A DNA stretch of 64,000 nt, taken from assembly GCA_030653365.1 (NCBI GenBank), contig JAURZL010000007.1:124001-188000 (forward strand), given 5' to 3'. This document shows positions 25,768-34,105 of the stretch, in pieces (position 1 is the first letter of the stretch; each line of letters starts with the position of its first letter). This DNA is from Anaerolineaceae bacterium. GTDB lineage: Bacteria; Chloroflexota; Anaerolineae; Anaerolineales; Anaerolineaceae. The notes beneath the pieces are model-generated. The model was not told the DNA's origin. It did no database searches and saw only the letters and a program-made list of their open reading frames with translations. The position numbers and the translations under genes are program-made.

Positions 25768-28545
25768 ATGACTGAAAAAAAATGGGTGTATCTGTTCCAC
25801 GAAATCAACCAGGCAGTTGATTCTGTAGGTGGAGATTGGGAAGGTGTTCGTGGTCTTTTAGGTGGAAAAGGAGCAAATCTTGCTGATATGACAAGAATTG
25901 GTGTACCGGTTCCACCAGGGTTCTCGGTGACAACAGAAGCCTGTAATGCTTATCAAGTCAATACAGAATTTCCAGTTGGATTATGGGACCAAATTCTTCT
26001 CGCTATGAAAGATGTAGAAAAATCAACCGGAAAAGTTTTTGGTGGAAAAGAGAACCCTTTACTCGTTTCCTGTCGTTCTGGTGCAAAATTTTCCATGCCT
26101 GGTATGATGGATACAGTATTGAATATCGGATTAAATGATGAAACCGCTCTGGCAATGGTTGCATTAACTGGAAATGAACGATTTGTTTATGATTCATACC
26201 GCCGCTTGGTTCAGATGTTTGGTTCAGTCGTTTTGGGAATCACAGATGAAGCCTTTGAAGAAGTGTTTGATGGTTTTAAAGCGAAAAAAGGAATTGTTGC
26301 AGACACAGATCTCTCAACAGAAGATTTAAAATACCTGACAGACCAATTTAAATCAGTTGTTCGAAAAGAACAAGGTTTCGATTTCCCTCAGGATCCCTAT
26401 GAACAGATGAAACTTGCAACTGAAGCTGTTTTCAAATCCTGGATGGGAAAACGAGCTGTAGACTATCGCCGGGCAACCGATATTCCTGACGATTTGGGAA
26501 CTGCAGTGAATATCCAGACCATGGTCTTTGGAAATATGGGTTGGGATTCCGGTACCGGTGTAGCCTTCACAAGAAATCCAGCCACGGGTGAAAACAAATT
26601 GTATGGTGACTATTTATTGAATGCTCAAGGTGAGGATGTCGTTGCAGGTATCCGAAACACTGAACCAATCCAACACATGTCTGGAACATTACCTGAAGCT
26701 TATAAACAATTTATTGAAATTGTCAATAAACTAGAAAATCATTACAAAGATATGCAGGACGTTGAATTCACAATCGAGCGTGGAAGACTATGGATGCTTC
26801 AGACCAGAAATGGGAAAAGAACCGCTAGTTCAGCAGTCCAAATTGCCGTTGATATGTTCAATGAAAATTTGATTGATAAACGGACTGCTGTAATGCGAGT
26901 TACACCAGAACAAGTTGATACTTTATTACATCCTCAATTTAACCTGGAAAATAAGAACGCTGCAAAAGATAAAGGACGCTTTTTCTGCAGTGGTGTCAAT
27001 GCTTCTCCTGGCGCAGCGGTTGGACAAGTTTATTTTGACGCTGATACAACCGAACGGATGGCAAAAGAAGAACATCAGCAAACAATTATGGTGCGTCCTT
27101 TTACCAAACCTGATGATGTGCATGGCATGTTAGCAGCCCAAGGTATCTTAACCAGTGAAGGTGGAGCGACTTCTCACGCTGCTGTAGTAGCACGTCAGTT
27201 CGGTGTTCCCTGTATCGTTGGAGCATCAGCTGTAAAGATTGATTTAGATCGCAGATTAATGTATGTCGGTGAAGTTGTTGTAAAAGAAGGTGATTGGGTT
27301 TCAGTTGATGGGACGACTGGCGAAGTATATCTTGGCCAATTAGAAAAGTTTGCTCCTTCCTTAGAAGAACAAACTGAACTTCTTAAATTGTTGGATTGGG
27401 CAGATGAAGTTTGCCAAACACCTGGTATTCGTGCAGGTGAAGGCCCTGGCGACCCAACAATTGGTCTCCAGGTATGGGCAAATGCTGATTATCCAAAAGA
27501 TGCTCAACGCGCTCGCCAATATGGTGCTAAAGGCATCGGACTTTGTAGAACAGAGCACATGTTCTTTGAACAAGAAAGACTTCCTAGCGTTCAAAGAATG
27601 ATTTTAGCATCTTCCAGTGAAGAGCGAACCGAAGCACTTAATGAATTATTACCACACCAACGAAAAGACTTCGAAGGATTATTCACTGCGATGGATGGTC
27701 TTCCAGTGATTATTCGGTTGATTGATCCTCCTTTACATGAGTTCCTGCCAGCTGCTGAAGATCTTCAGGATCAAATTATCACGAAACGTGTTGAGAATAT
27801 GGCAGATTACCTGTTAGGTAAAGGAGAATCAAAATCTATTCAGGAATTGGAAAAACTGTTACATGCAGTTGAATCGATGCACGAAAGTAATCCAATGATG
27901 GGCTTACGTGGTGTCAGACTCAGCATTATGATGCCTGAAATCGTTGAAATGCAGGTTCGCGCCATTATGGAAGCTGCAGCCAATGTTGCTCTAAATGGGG
28001 TAAATCCCAAGCCAGAAGTGATGATCCCTTTGACTGGTCATGTTAATGAACTAAATGTCATTCAACCAAGATTAATAGCCATCGCTAAAGAAGTTATGGA
28101 TGCCAAAAAAGTCAATTTTGACTATAAATTTGGTACCATGATTGAAATTCCACGAGCTGCTGTCACAGCGAATGAAATTGCTGAGGTTGCCGAATTCTTC
28201 TCATTTGGCACCAACGACCTGACTCAAATGACATTCGGTTATAGCCGTGATGATGCTGAACGAAGCTTCCTTCTGAAATATGTAGAGGATGGTATTTTAC
28301 CCAAGAATCCTTTCCAGACAATTGACCGTGAAGGTGTTGGCGATTTGATGAAGACTGCTGTTTCCAAGGGTCGAAAAGTTCGCCCAGAACTCGAAGTTGG
28401 TATTTGTGGTGAACATGGTGGAGATCCAAATTCCATCGAATTCTGCCATATGATTGGCCAGAATTATGTAAGTTGTTCGCCATTCCGAGTTCCAGTAGCC
28501 CGATTGGCTGCAGCACATGCTGCCATCAAGCACCAACCAAAATAA
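25768..28545 (+). CDS. ppdK: Pyruvate, phosphate dikinase
   Basis: A 925-residue enzyme, slightly longer than the usual 870-880. The N-terminal ATP-grasp part starts with GGKGANLADM. The phosphohistidine domain has GGATSHAAVVARQFGVPC with catalytic H470. The C-terminal TIM barrel has GLCRTEHMFF and the CGEHGGDP active-site Cys motif. It interconverts PEP and pyruvate using PPi or ATP, the typical glycolytic enzyme of anaerobes. It has its own GGAGG site and terminator. pdhABC follows on the same strand but behind its own promoter. Confidence 0.96.
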   Translation: MTEKKWVYLFHEINQAVDSVGGDWEGVRGLLGGKGANLADMTRIGVPVPPGFSVTTEACNAYQVNTEFPVGLWDQILLAMKDVEKSTGKVFGGKENPLLVSCRSGAKFSMPGMMDTVLNIGLNDETALAMVALTGNERFVYDSYRRLVQMFGSVVLGITDEAFEEVFDGFKAKKGIVADTDLSTEDLKYLTDQFKSVVRKEQGFDFPQDPYEQMKLATEAVFKSWMGKRAVDYRRATDIPDDLGTAVNIQTMVFGNMGWDSGTGVAFTRNPATGENKLYGDYLLNAQGEDVVAGIRNTEPIQHMSGTLPEAYKQFIEIVNKLENHYKDMQDVEFTIERGRLWMLQTRNGKRTASSAVQIAVDMFNENLIDKRTAVMRVTPEQVDTLLHPQFNLENKNAAKDKGRFFCSGVNASPGAAVGQVYFDADTTERMAKEEHQQTIMVRPFTKPDDVHGMLAAQGILTSEGGATSHAAVVARQFGVPCIVGASAVKIDLDRRLMYVGEVVVKEGDWVSVDGTTGEVYLGQLEKFAPSLEEQTELLKLLDWADEVCQTPGIRAGEGPGDPTIGLQVWANADYPKDAQRARQYGAKGIGLCRTEHMFFEQERLPSVQRMILASSSEERTEALNELLPHQRKDFEGLFTAMDGLPVIIRLIDPPLHEFLPAAEDLQDQIITKRVENMADYLLGKGESKSIQELEKLLHAVESMHESNPMMGLRGVRLSIMMPEIVEMQVRAIMEAAANVALNGVNPKPEVMIPLTGHVNELNVIQPRLIAIAKEVMDAKKVNFDYKFGTMIEIPRAAVTANEIAEVAEFFSFGTNDLTQMTFGYSRDDAERSFLLKYVEDGILPKNPFQTIDREGVGDLMKTAVSKGRKVRPELEVGICGEHGGDPNSIEFCHMIGQNYVSCSPFRVPVARLAAAHAAIKHQPK

Positions 28546-28567
28546 AAATTACAAATAATTAATGGAT

Positions 28568-28606
28568 GAGAGGTTTGGTAAAAATTTTCCAAACCTCTCT
28601 TTTTTT
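28568..28606 (+). terminator. Rho-independent terminator after ppdK
   Basis: An 11-bp stem GAGAGGTTTGG / CCAAACCTCTC with a 10-base loop and seven T. Confidence 0.93.
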
Positions 28607-28660
28607 CGAACATTGTTCAATCATTAACAAAAAAATGATAATGAGCAAATGTAGAATCCA

Positions 28661-28699
28661 TGTACAATCAAAACAGGAATTGTACACTTTTGTTATAAT
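28661..28699 (+). promoter_or_regulatory. Candidate pdh promoter with overlapping operator
   Basis: A perfect inverted repeat TGTACAAT-N10-ATTGTACA (28661-28686) sits 7 bases upstream of a perfect -10 TATAAT (28694-28699), so it covers the place of the -35 (which is poor, AAACAG). This arrangement is typical of an operator where a dimeric regulator blocks or replaces -35 recognition. Confidence 0.6.
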
Positions 28700-28732
28700 C
28701 CTCAATTGACTTACCTTAATAATTCAATTTGG

Positions 28733-28772
28733 ATTATCTCAATAAACAGGGATGACCTCTGATGAAAAGATA
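28733..28772 (+). promoter_or_regulatory. Conserved leader element, copy 2 (before pdhA), short form
   Basis: ATCTCAATAAACAGGGATG is followed after 6 bases by GATGAAAAGATA. Both blocks match the element before tdk, but the hairpin region between them is missing. It starts about 27 bases after the predicted transcription start and ends 69 bases before pdhA. Confidence 0.55.
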
Positions 28773-28841
28773 GAAATTATTTTTACAAAAGTGTTCTGAA
28801 ATTTCTCTCACTTTTGGAAAAATCTGATAGGAGTAGTTTTT

Positions 28842-29810
28842 ATGATAAAAAAGAATGAACATCTGGATTTGTATTATCAAATGGTTGTCATACGGATTCT
28901 AGAAGAAAAGGCAGCTGAACTATATCAACAGGGAAAAATTGGTGGTTTCTTACACCTTTATATTGGCCAGGAAGCAGTCAGTACAGGATTAATTTCTGCC
29001 AGAAAACCTCAGGACAGAGTAATTACTGCGTATAGAGATCATGGAGTTGCGATAAATTGTGGTCTTTCTGCAAACGAAGTAATGGCTGAATTGCTTGGTA
29101 AGGCGACAGGCTGTTCCGGTGGTAAAGGGGGTTCAATGCATATGGCTGATGTTAGCAAAAATTTTTGGGGTGGCCATGCAATTGTTGGTGCTCATTTACC
29201 AATAGCAGCAGGATTGGCTTTAGGTGATGTTTATCAAAAACAGAATGGCGTCACGATCTGTATGTTTGGAGAAGGTGCAACCAATATTGGTTATTTCCAC
29301 GAAGCAATGAATCTTTCGAAAGTATGGAAATTACCGGTTCTATGGGTCTGTGAAAATAATCAATACGGGATGGGAACCTCCGTTGAACGGGCTTCAGCTG
29401 TGTCTGATATCAGACAAAAAGCTGAAGGATATGGAATGAAGAACGATTTTGTTGATGGTATGGATATCATCAAGGTTCGCGAGAAAGCAGAGCTGATGAT
29501 AGAAGCAATTCGTGCTGGAGAAGGACCACAATTTTTGGAAGTTATCACCTACCGGTTCCGAGGACATTCGATGGGTGATCCTGAACGCTATCGAAAACAA
29601 GACGAAATTCACAAATGGCAAGAAAATGATCCAATTGGAAGTTACCGTAAGTATTTACTGAAAAATAAAATTGTAAGCGAAAATGCCTTGAATAAGGAAG
29701 ACAATAAGGCTTTGGAAATTATTGAAGAAGCAGTTAAGTTTGCGGAATCCAGCCCAGAACCAGCAGCTGAAGAATTATTCAGACATATTTATGTGGAAGA
29801 AGGGAGGTGA
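28842..29810 (+). CDS. pdhA: Pyruvate dehydrogenase E1 component, alpha subunit
   Basis: A 322-residue thiamine-diphosphate enzyme subunit. The TPP motif begins with GEGATNIG near residue 145 and ends with ENNQYGMGT about 27 residues later. The upstream GGKGGSMHMAD block is typical of E1 alpha of pyruvate/acetoin dehydrogenases. With E1 beta it decarboxylates pyruvate and passes the acetyl unit to the lipoyl domain of E2. It is first gene of pdhABC, 4 bases from pdhB. Acetoin dehydrogenase is the main alternative. Confidence 0.92.
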   Translation: MIKKNEHLDLYYQMVVIRILEEKAAELYQQGKIGGFLHLYIGQEAVSTGLISARKPQDRVITAYRDHGVAINCGLSANEVMAELLGKATGCSGGKGGSMHMADVSKNFWGGHAIVGAHLPIAAGLALGDVYQKQNGVTICMFGEGATNIGYFHEAMNLSKVWKLPVLWVCENNQYGMGTSVERASAVSDIRQKAEGYGMKNDFVDGMDIIKVREKAELMIEAIRAGEGPQFLEVITYRFRGHSMGDPERYRKQDEIHKWQENDPIGSYRKYLLKNKIVSENALNKEDNKALEIIEEAVKFAESSPEPAAEELFRHIYVEEGR

Positions 29811-29814
29811 TTCA

Positions 29815-30786
29815 ATGGCAAAAATTACCATGCGACAAGCAATTTCTCAAGCATTATGGGAAGAAATGGAAAGAGACCCGATGGTTTTCATTTTGGGTCA
29901 GGAGGTTGGCGTTTGGGGTGGAACTTATGCTGTAACCAAGGGCTTCTATGACCATTTTGGGCCAGAAAGGGTACGAGATACACCTATTGCAGAAGCGGCG
30001 ATCATCGGCTCCGCAATTGGTGCAGCGATGACAGGTACACGTCCTGTAGCTGAATTAATGACGATAAATTTCGCTTTTTCAGCTATGGATCATATTGTTA
30101 ACGAAGCAGCGAAATTACATTATATGTTCAATGGACAAATGGTACTACCTATGGTGATTCGAACGGTTGGCGGTGGGGGGAGACAATTGGGTGCAACCCA
30201 TTCTCAAACACCGGATGCAATTTTTGCACATTTTCCAGGTTTAAAAGTAATTGCGCCAGGCACACCGGCTGATGCTAAAGGATTATTAAAAGCGGCAATC
30301 CGATCGAATGATCCGATTTTGTTTATTGAACATTCAACCTTATATCAAGTTCGTGGTGATGTCCCGGATGGTGATTATATAGTACCAATCGGAAAATCTA
30401 CTGTGCAAAGACCTGGTGAGCATGTAACTATTGTTACTTATAGCAAAATGTTAGAGCTTTCTATGAAAGCAGCAGACGAGCTTGCGAAAGAAGGAATTGA
30501 GGTTGAAATCGTTGACCTGAGAACATTGAGACCTCTGGATATTGATCCTGTAATCGAATCGATTAAGAAAACGAATCGGGGAGTAATTGTTGAAGAAGGT
30601 TGGAAATCTTTTGGAGTAGGGTCTGAAATTTCTTCCCGGATTTATGAGCTTGCATTTGATTATATAGATGCTCCAATTATCCGTGTTGCCCAAAAGGAAG
30701 TTCCGCTCCCATACAATCAAACCCTTGAACAATTAGCTTTACCTCAAATTGATGACATAATTAAGGCTGTCAAGGAGGTGTTGTAA
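29815..30786 (+). CDS. pdhB: Pyruvate dehydrogenase E1 component, beta subunit
   Basis: A 323-residue transketolase-like subunit. The ATG at 29815 with GGGAGGTGA is chosen; the longer open frame overlaps pdhA. It begins AKITMRQAISQALWEEM and has GTRPVAELMTINFAFSAMD, the usual E1 beta core, plus the C-terminal transketolase domain with DLRTLRPLD. It forms the heterotetramer with PdhA. Its stop overlaps the pdhC start (TAATG). Confidence 0.93.
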   Translation: MAKITMRQAISQALWEEMERDPMVFILGQEVGVWGGTYAVTKGFYDHFGPERVRDTPIAEAAIIGSAIGAAMTGTRPVAELMTINFAFSAMDHIVNEAAKLHYMFNGQMVLPMVIRTVGGGGRQLGATHSQTPDAIFAHFPGLKVIAPGTPADAKGLLKAAIRSNDPILFIEHSTLYQVRGDVPDGDYIVPIGKSTVQRPGEHVTIVTYSKMLELSMKAADELAKEGIEVEIVDLRTLRPLDIDPVIESIKKTNRGVIVEEGWKSFGVGSEISSRIYELAFDYIDAPIIRVAQKEVPLPYNQTLEQLALPQIDDIIKAVKEVL

Positions 30787-32147
30787 TGGCAGAGATTGTT
30801 TCCATGCCAAAATTAGGTTTTGATATGAAAGAAGGAACCCTTGTACGTTGGATCAAGCTGGAAGGTGATGTAGTCTCAAAGGGGGATATAGTAGCAGAGA
30901 TTGAAACTGATAAGGCTACCGTTGAAGTTGAATCCACATTTGCGGGAGTTTTACTGAAGCAATTGGTTGAACCCGATGCCAGTGTTCCGATTGGTGATCC
31001 TATCGCTGTTATTGCTGAAAAAGATGAAGATGTAAATCTTGAGGAGCTTTTGGGCAAACAAAAAGAACCAAAAAAGAAAGAGAAAGACTCAACCGAGAAA
31101 AAACAAGATCCCAAAGTAGAAGAAAAAAGTAAAGATTCTCAGTCTGAAGAGGAGAAAAGCAAAGATATTCAGCCTGAAGATGAGGAAAGTAAAGATACTC
31201 AATCAGAAGATGAGGAAAGAATAAAAGCATCTCCGTTAGCCAAAAAAATGGCAGAAGATAGTAATTTGGATATAAACGAGATAAAGGGTAGTGGACCAGG
31301 AGGACGAGTTGTTAAGAAGGATATTGAATTAGCACTCGCAACCAAATCTGATCGTGATATCCCCGAAATTACAAAGGTGGATGAACAAAAAAAACAGATT
31401 GAAAAACAGGATTCGGGTTTAGCTCTGCCATCTGCTTATTGGGGAACAGAAGCTTTATCGAGAGAAGATAATCGACAACCTTTGAACAAATTACGCCAGG
31501 CTATCTCTCGAAGAATGGTTGACTCGAAACAAAATATACCCCATTTTTATGTGACAAAGAGCGTAAATGTAGAGTCATTAATGTCGATTTATCAGAAAGT
31601 AAATGAGACTTTACCTGCTGAACAAAAAGTTTCAATCAACGATTATGTTATCAAAGCTACTGCTTTAGCGTTACGGGAATTTCCAAATTTGAATGCTTCC
31701 ATTTCAGATAATGATTTGATCCAACATGGGAATATTAATATCGGTGTAGCGGTAGCAATCGAAGGCGGATTGTTAACGATCGTTATTCGCGATGCTGATG
31801 TCAAACCTTTGCGTGTCATTTCTCAGGAAGTTAAAGAGTTGGCTGCACGAGTCCGCTCTGGAAAAGTAAGATCTGAAGATATTGAAGGTTCAACTTTCTC
31901 AATCAGTAATTTAGGCATGTTTGATGTTGAGGAATTTTCAGCAATCATCAATCCACCAGAGGTGGCTATTCTTGCCGTATCAGGCGCTATTAAGGAACCG
32001 GTCGTTGAAGATGATGAAGTAAAAATTTCATGGCGAATGAAAATTACTTTATCAGCAGATCATCGAGCTAGTGATGGTGTCGAGGCTGCAAAATTCATGA
32101 AGGCTTTGAGTTTCCATTTAGAAAACCCATTAAGGTTATTGCTATAG
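30786..32147 (+). CDS. pdhC: Dihydrolipoamide acetyltransferase (E2)
   Basis: A 453-residue E2 protein: one lipoyl domain (residues 1-78, lipoylated Lys in ETDKATVEV), a long charged linker with imperfect K-S-K-D-x-Q-S/P-E-D-E-E repeats (about 95-143), the E3-binding domain (ASPLAKKMAEDSNLDI to VKKDI, about 145-180) and the acyltransferase domain ending in the catalytic HRASDG. It transfers the acetyl group to CoA. No E3 (lpd) gene follows; a terminator does, so E3 must come from elsewhere. Confidence 0.94.
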   Translation: MAEIVSMPKLGFDMKEGTLVRWIKLEGDVVSKGDIVAEIETDKATVEVESTFAGVLLKQLVEPDASVPIGDPIAVIAEKDEDVNLEELLGKQKEPKKKEKDSTEKKQDPKVEEKSKDSQSEEEKSKDIQPEDEESKDTQSEDEERIKASPLAKKMAEDSNLDINEIKGSGPGGRVVKKDIELALATKSDRDIPEITKVDEQKKQIEKQDSGLALPSAYWGTEALSREDNRQPLNKLRQAISRRMVDSKQNIPHFYVTKSVNVESLMSIYQKVNETLPAEQKVSINDYVIKATALALREFPNLNASISDNDLIQHGNINIGVAVAIEGGLLTIVIRDADVKPLRVISQEVKELAARVRSGKVRSEDIEGSTFSISNLGMFDVEEFSAIINPPEVAILAVSGAIKEPVVEDDEVKISWRMKITLSADHRASDGVEAAKFMKALSFHLENPLRLLL

Positions 32148-32179
32148 ATAAATGGTGTAGATCAAAACTGTAGAAGAAG

Positions 32180-32200
32180 GGCTCCCCTGGGAGCCTTTTT
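32180..32200 (+). terminator. Rho-independent terminator after pdhC
   Basis: Stem GGCTCC / GGAGCC with a 4-base loop, preceded by AAG and followed by TTTTT. Confidence 0.88.
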
Positions 32201-32229
32201 ATTTTTTAGCTTGAATTAAAATTTATTGA

Positions 32230-32418
32230 TTTATATCATTTGACCATTCCATGACTGGTGGCATTCTTAGTCTGGCTCCAGAGACAATATTAGTTGATTT
32301 AACGCACTATATACCACCTCTGGATGTTCTGGATGCCGCTGTTTTTTTAAGTCGCCATTTCTTTTATTTTCCACCTGGGAGAATTCATGTAGTTGTGGTT
32401 GATCCTGGGGTTGGAACC
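32230..32418 (+). pseudogene. Fragment of a SAM-hydrolase (SAM hydroxide adenosyltransferase) gene
   Basis: About 60 codons of an A+T-rich reading frame encode GGILSLAPETILVDLTHYIP, then FYFPPGRIHVVVVDPGVGT, a clear SAM-hydrolase/chlorinase-family N-terminal region. The first strand with the TDFG motif is missing, an in-frame stop lies at 32227, and after DPGVGT the sequence changes abruptly to G+C-rich DNA of the opposite-strand gene. It is a remnant truncated at both ends, or the edge of an assembly join. Confidence 0.75.
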
Positions 32419-33254
32419 TCAAATTCCACTTGCCAGTCACTGCCATACCCAAACTTCGTTCTTTCGATAAAGTTGCCCTGGCTGACCGCCAGAGAGACAC
32501 GCATCAACTCATTCGTATAGATGACAAAGTCCCCTTTGGGCACAAAACCAAACGACTGGTAATGCGCCACTGCTTGCTGGAAGACAACCTCCCCAGCATG
32601 CCGGACAGTCATTTTCAAATGGTCGCCGTATGAAAAACAGGCTTCGGTGAACAACGCCTGAGGAATATTGGTCCACAGGTTGCCAAAGTTGGGATCGACA
32701 ATTTCAAAAATACCACACACCTTGCCCCCATCCAGCACCGCCTCATGGATGGGCAAAGTGATGATCTCATCCACCGAATATGCCGGCCCCACGCCTTCAA
32801 ATGTGATGATGCCAGAGGCTAAACGGGCGGCGCAATACGAGAACACATCCCGTCCGTGGAAAACATTGGTGTGCTCAGTGTTCTTGCCGCGTAGACGGTT
32901 GACGCTCTGATCAATCTCGCGAACCTCGCTGATACCCAACCAGGCTTTGATATGGGTCAGTGAGCCATTATCGGGGGTTACGATGAAATAGCCTTCGGTC
33001 GTTTTCGCCACACATGCTTTGCGCGGTGTGCCCACACCGGGGTCCACCACCGAGACAAAGATCGTACCTTTCGGCCAGAAGGTCATCGACTGCGCAAGAC
33101 GGTAGGACGCACTCCAGATATCATACTGGGGAATTTCATGTGTGCCGTCGATGATTTCCAACTCGCGGTCCACAGATTTGACCACGCCATACATTGCGCA
33201 GACTGCACCTTCTTTATATGTAAAATCGGTTTGAAATACCAATATCGGTTTCAT
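32385..33254 (-). CDS. SAM hydrolase / SAM hydroxide adenosyltransferase family protein
   Basis: A 289-residue protein of the family that also contains fluorinase and chlorinase. It has the TDF motif (QTDFTYKEG), VVDPGVGTPRK, TPDNGSLT and FHGRDVFS. Most members hydrolyse SAM to adenosine and methionine. The last ten or so codons (VPTPGSTTTT) come from DNA across the junction near 32418, so its natural C-terminus has been replaced. It is last of four minus-strand genes, 14 bases after EcfT, behind AGGAG. G+C content is far above that of the surroundings. Confidence 0.85.
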   Translation of the reverse strand: MKPILVFQTDFTYKEGAVCAMYGVVKSVDRELEIIDGTHEIPQYDIWSASYRLAQSMTFWPKGTIFVSVVDPGVGTPRKACVAKTTEGYFIVTPDNGSLTHIKAWLGISEVREIDQSVNRLRGKNTEHTNVFHGRDVFSYCAARLASGIITFEGVGPAYSVDEIITLPIHEAVLDGGKVCGIFEIVDPNFGNLWTNIPQALFTEACFSYGDHLKMTVRHAGEVVFQQAVAHYQSFGFVPKGDFVIYTNELMRVSLAVSQGNFIERTKFGYGSDWQVEFEVPTPGSTTTT

Positions 33255-33268
33255 AACATGTAACTCCT

Positions 33269-34105
33269 CTAAATGAACGGATTATAGAAACGGCTCCGAT
33301 TGATGAAGATGGACACACAAACGGTGGCGATAAAGATCAGGCCGGAAACAACCAGCGCCAGGGCATCTTGTCTCGAAAGCTTGCGCGACATGTACCAGGT
33401 GCGCGTTTTACTCTTGGAGAAACCGCGCAGGTCCATGGCATTGCTGATCACCTCTACGCGGTCAAGAGTGGAAAAAATGAGCGGGATGACGATCAGCAGG
33501 GAATTCTTGAAACGATCAACAAACTTCGCCTTGCGCGACAACTCCAGGCCGCGTGCCTGCTGAGCCAGATAGATGTCTTTATAATCGCGTTGAATATCCG
33601 GGAAATAACGTAGTGTCAACGCAACGGCAACGGCAGCCTTATAATTGACTTTGATGCCATTCAGCGAGGATGCAAACTCGCTGGGGTTGGTGGTGAGCAG
33701 GAAGATCATGCCCAGCGGGATGACCGATGCATACTTGAACATCTTAGTCACCTGGTAAAACAACTGCTCATAGGTCAGCGAGATGCCAAATACTCTGGCA
33801 AACTCGTGCCTGGTGCCGTAGATGCTCGTGCCAAACTCAGGCGAGAAGAAGAACGAGATGACTGCGTTGGTAACAATGAAGATGAGCACATAAATGATCA
33901 TCAATCGTACCTGTGAGAACTGGATCTGCGCTGCTCGCATTAGAAGGATGGAAAACACCATCACAACCAGGATGACTCTGATATCGTAGGAATACATCAC
34001 CGCAAAGGTAAGGAACAGGAAGCAAATCAGCTTGGTGAGACCAGAAAGTCGGTGAATGAAGGTATCGGCCAGATTGTAGGAGAAGAGCTTCATTTTCATG
34101 TTCAT
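33269..34105 (-). CDS. ecfT: ECF transporter transmembrane (T) component
   Basis: A 278-residue membrane protein with four to six hydrophobic segments and the two conserved Ala-Arg-Gly signatures of EcfT (one is visible as QQARGLELS near residue 180; AMDLRGFSKS follows). It couples the ATPases to the substrate-binding S component. It overlaps the ATPase gene by 4 bases (ATGA). Codon use is G+C rich, like the other genes of this block. Confidence 0.9.
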   Translation of the reverse strand: MNMKMKLFSYNLADTFIHRLSGLTKLICFLFLTFAVMYSYDIRVILVVMVFSILLMRAAQIQFSQVRLMIIYVLIFIVTNAVISFFFSPEFGTSIYGTRHEFARVFGISLTYEQLFYQVTKMFKYASVIPLGMIFLLTTNPSEFASSLNGIKVNYKAAVAVALTLRYFPDIQRDYKDIYLAQQARGLELSRKAKFVDRFKNSLLIVIPLIFSTLDRVEVISNAMDLRGFSKSKTRTWYMSRKLSRQDALALVVSGLIFIATVCVSIFINRSRFYNPFI

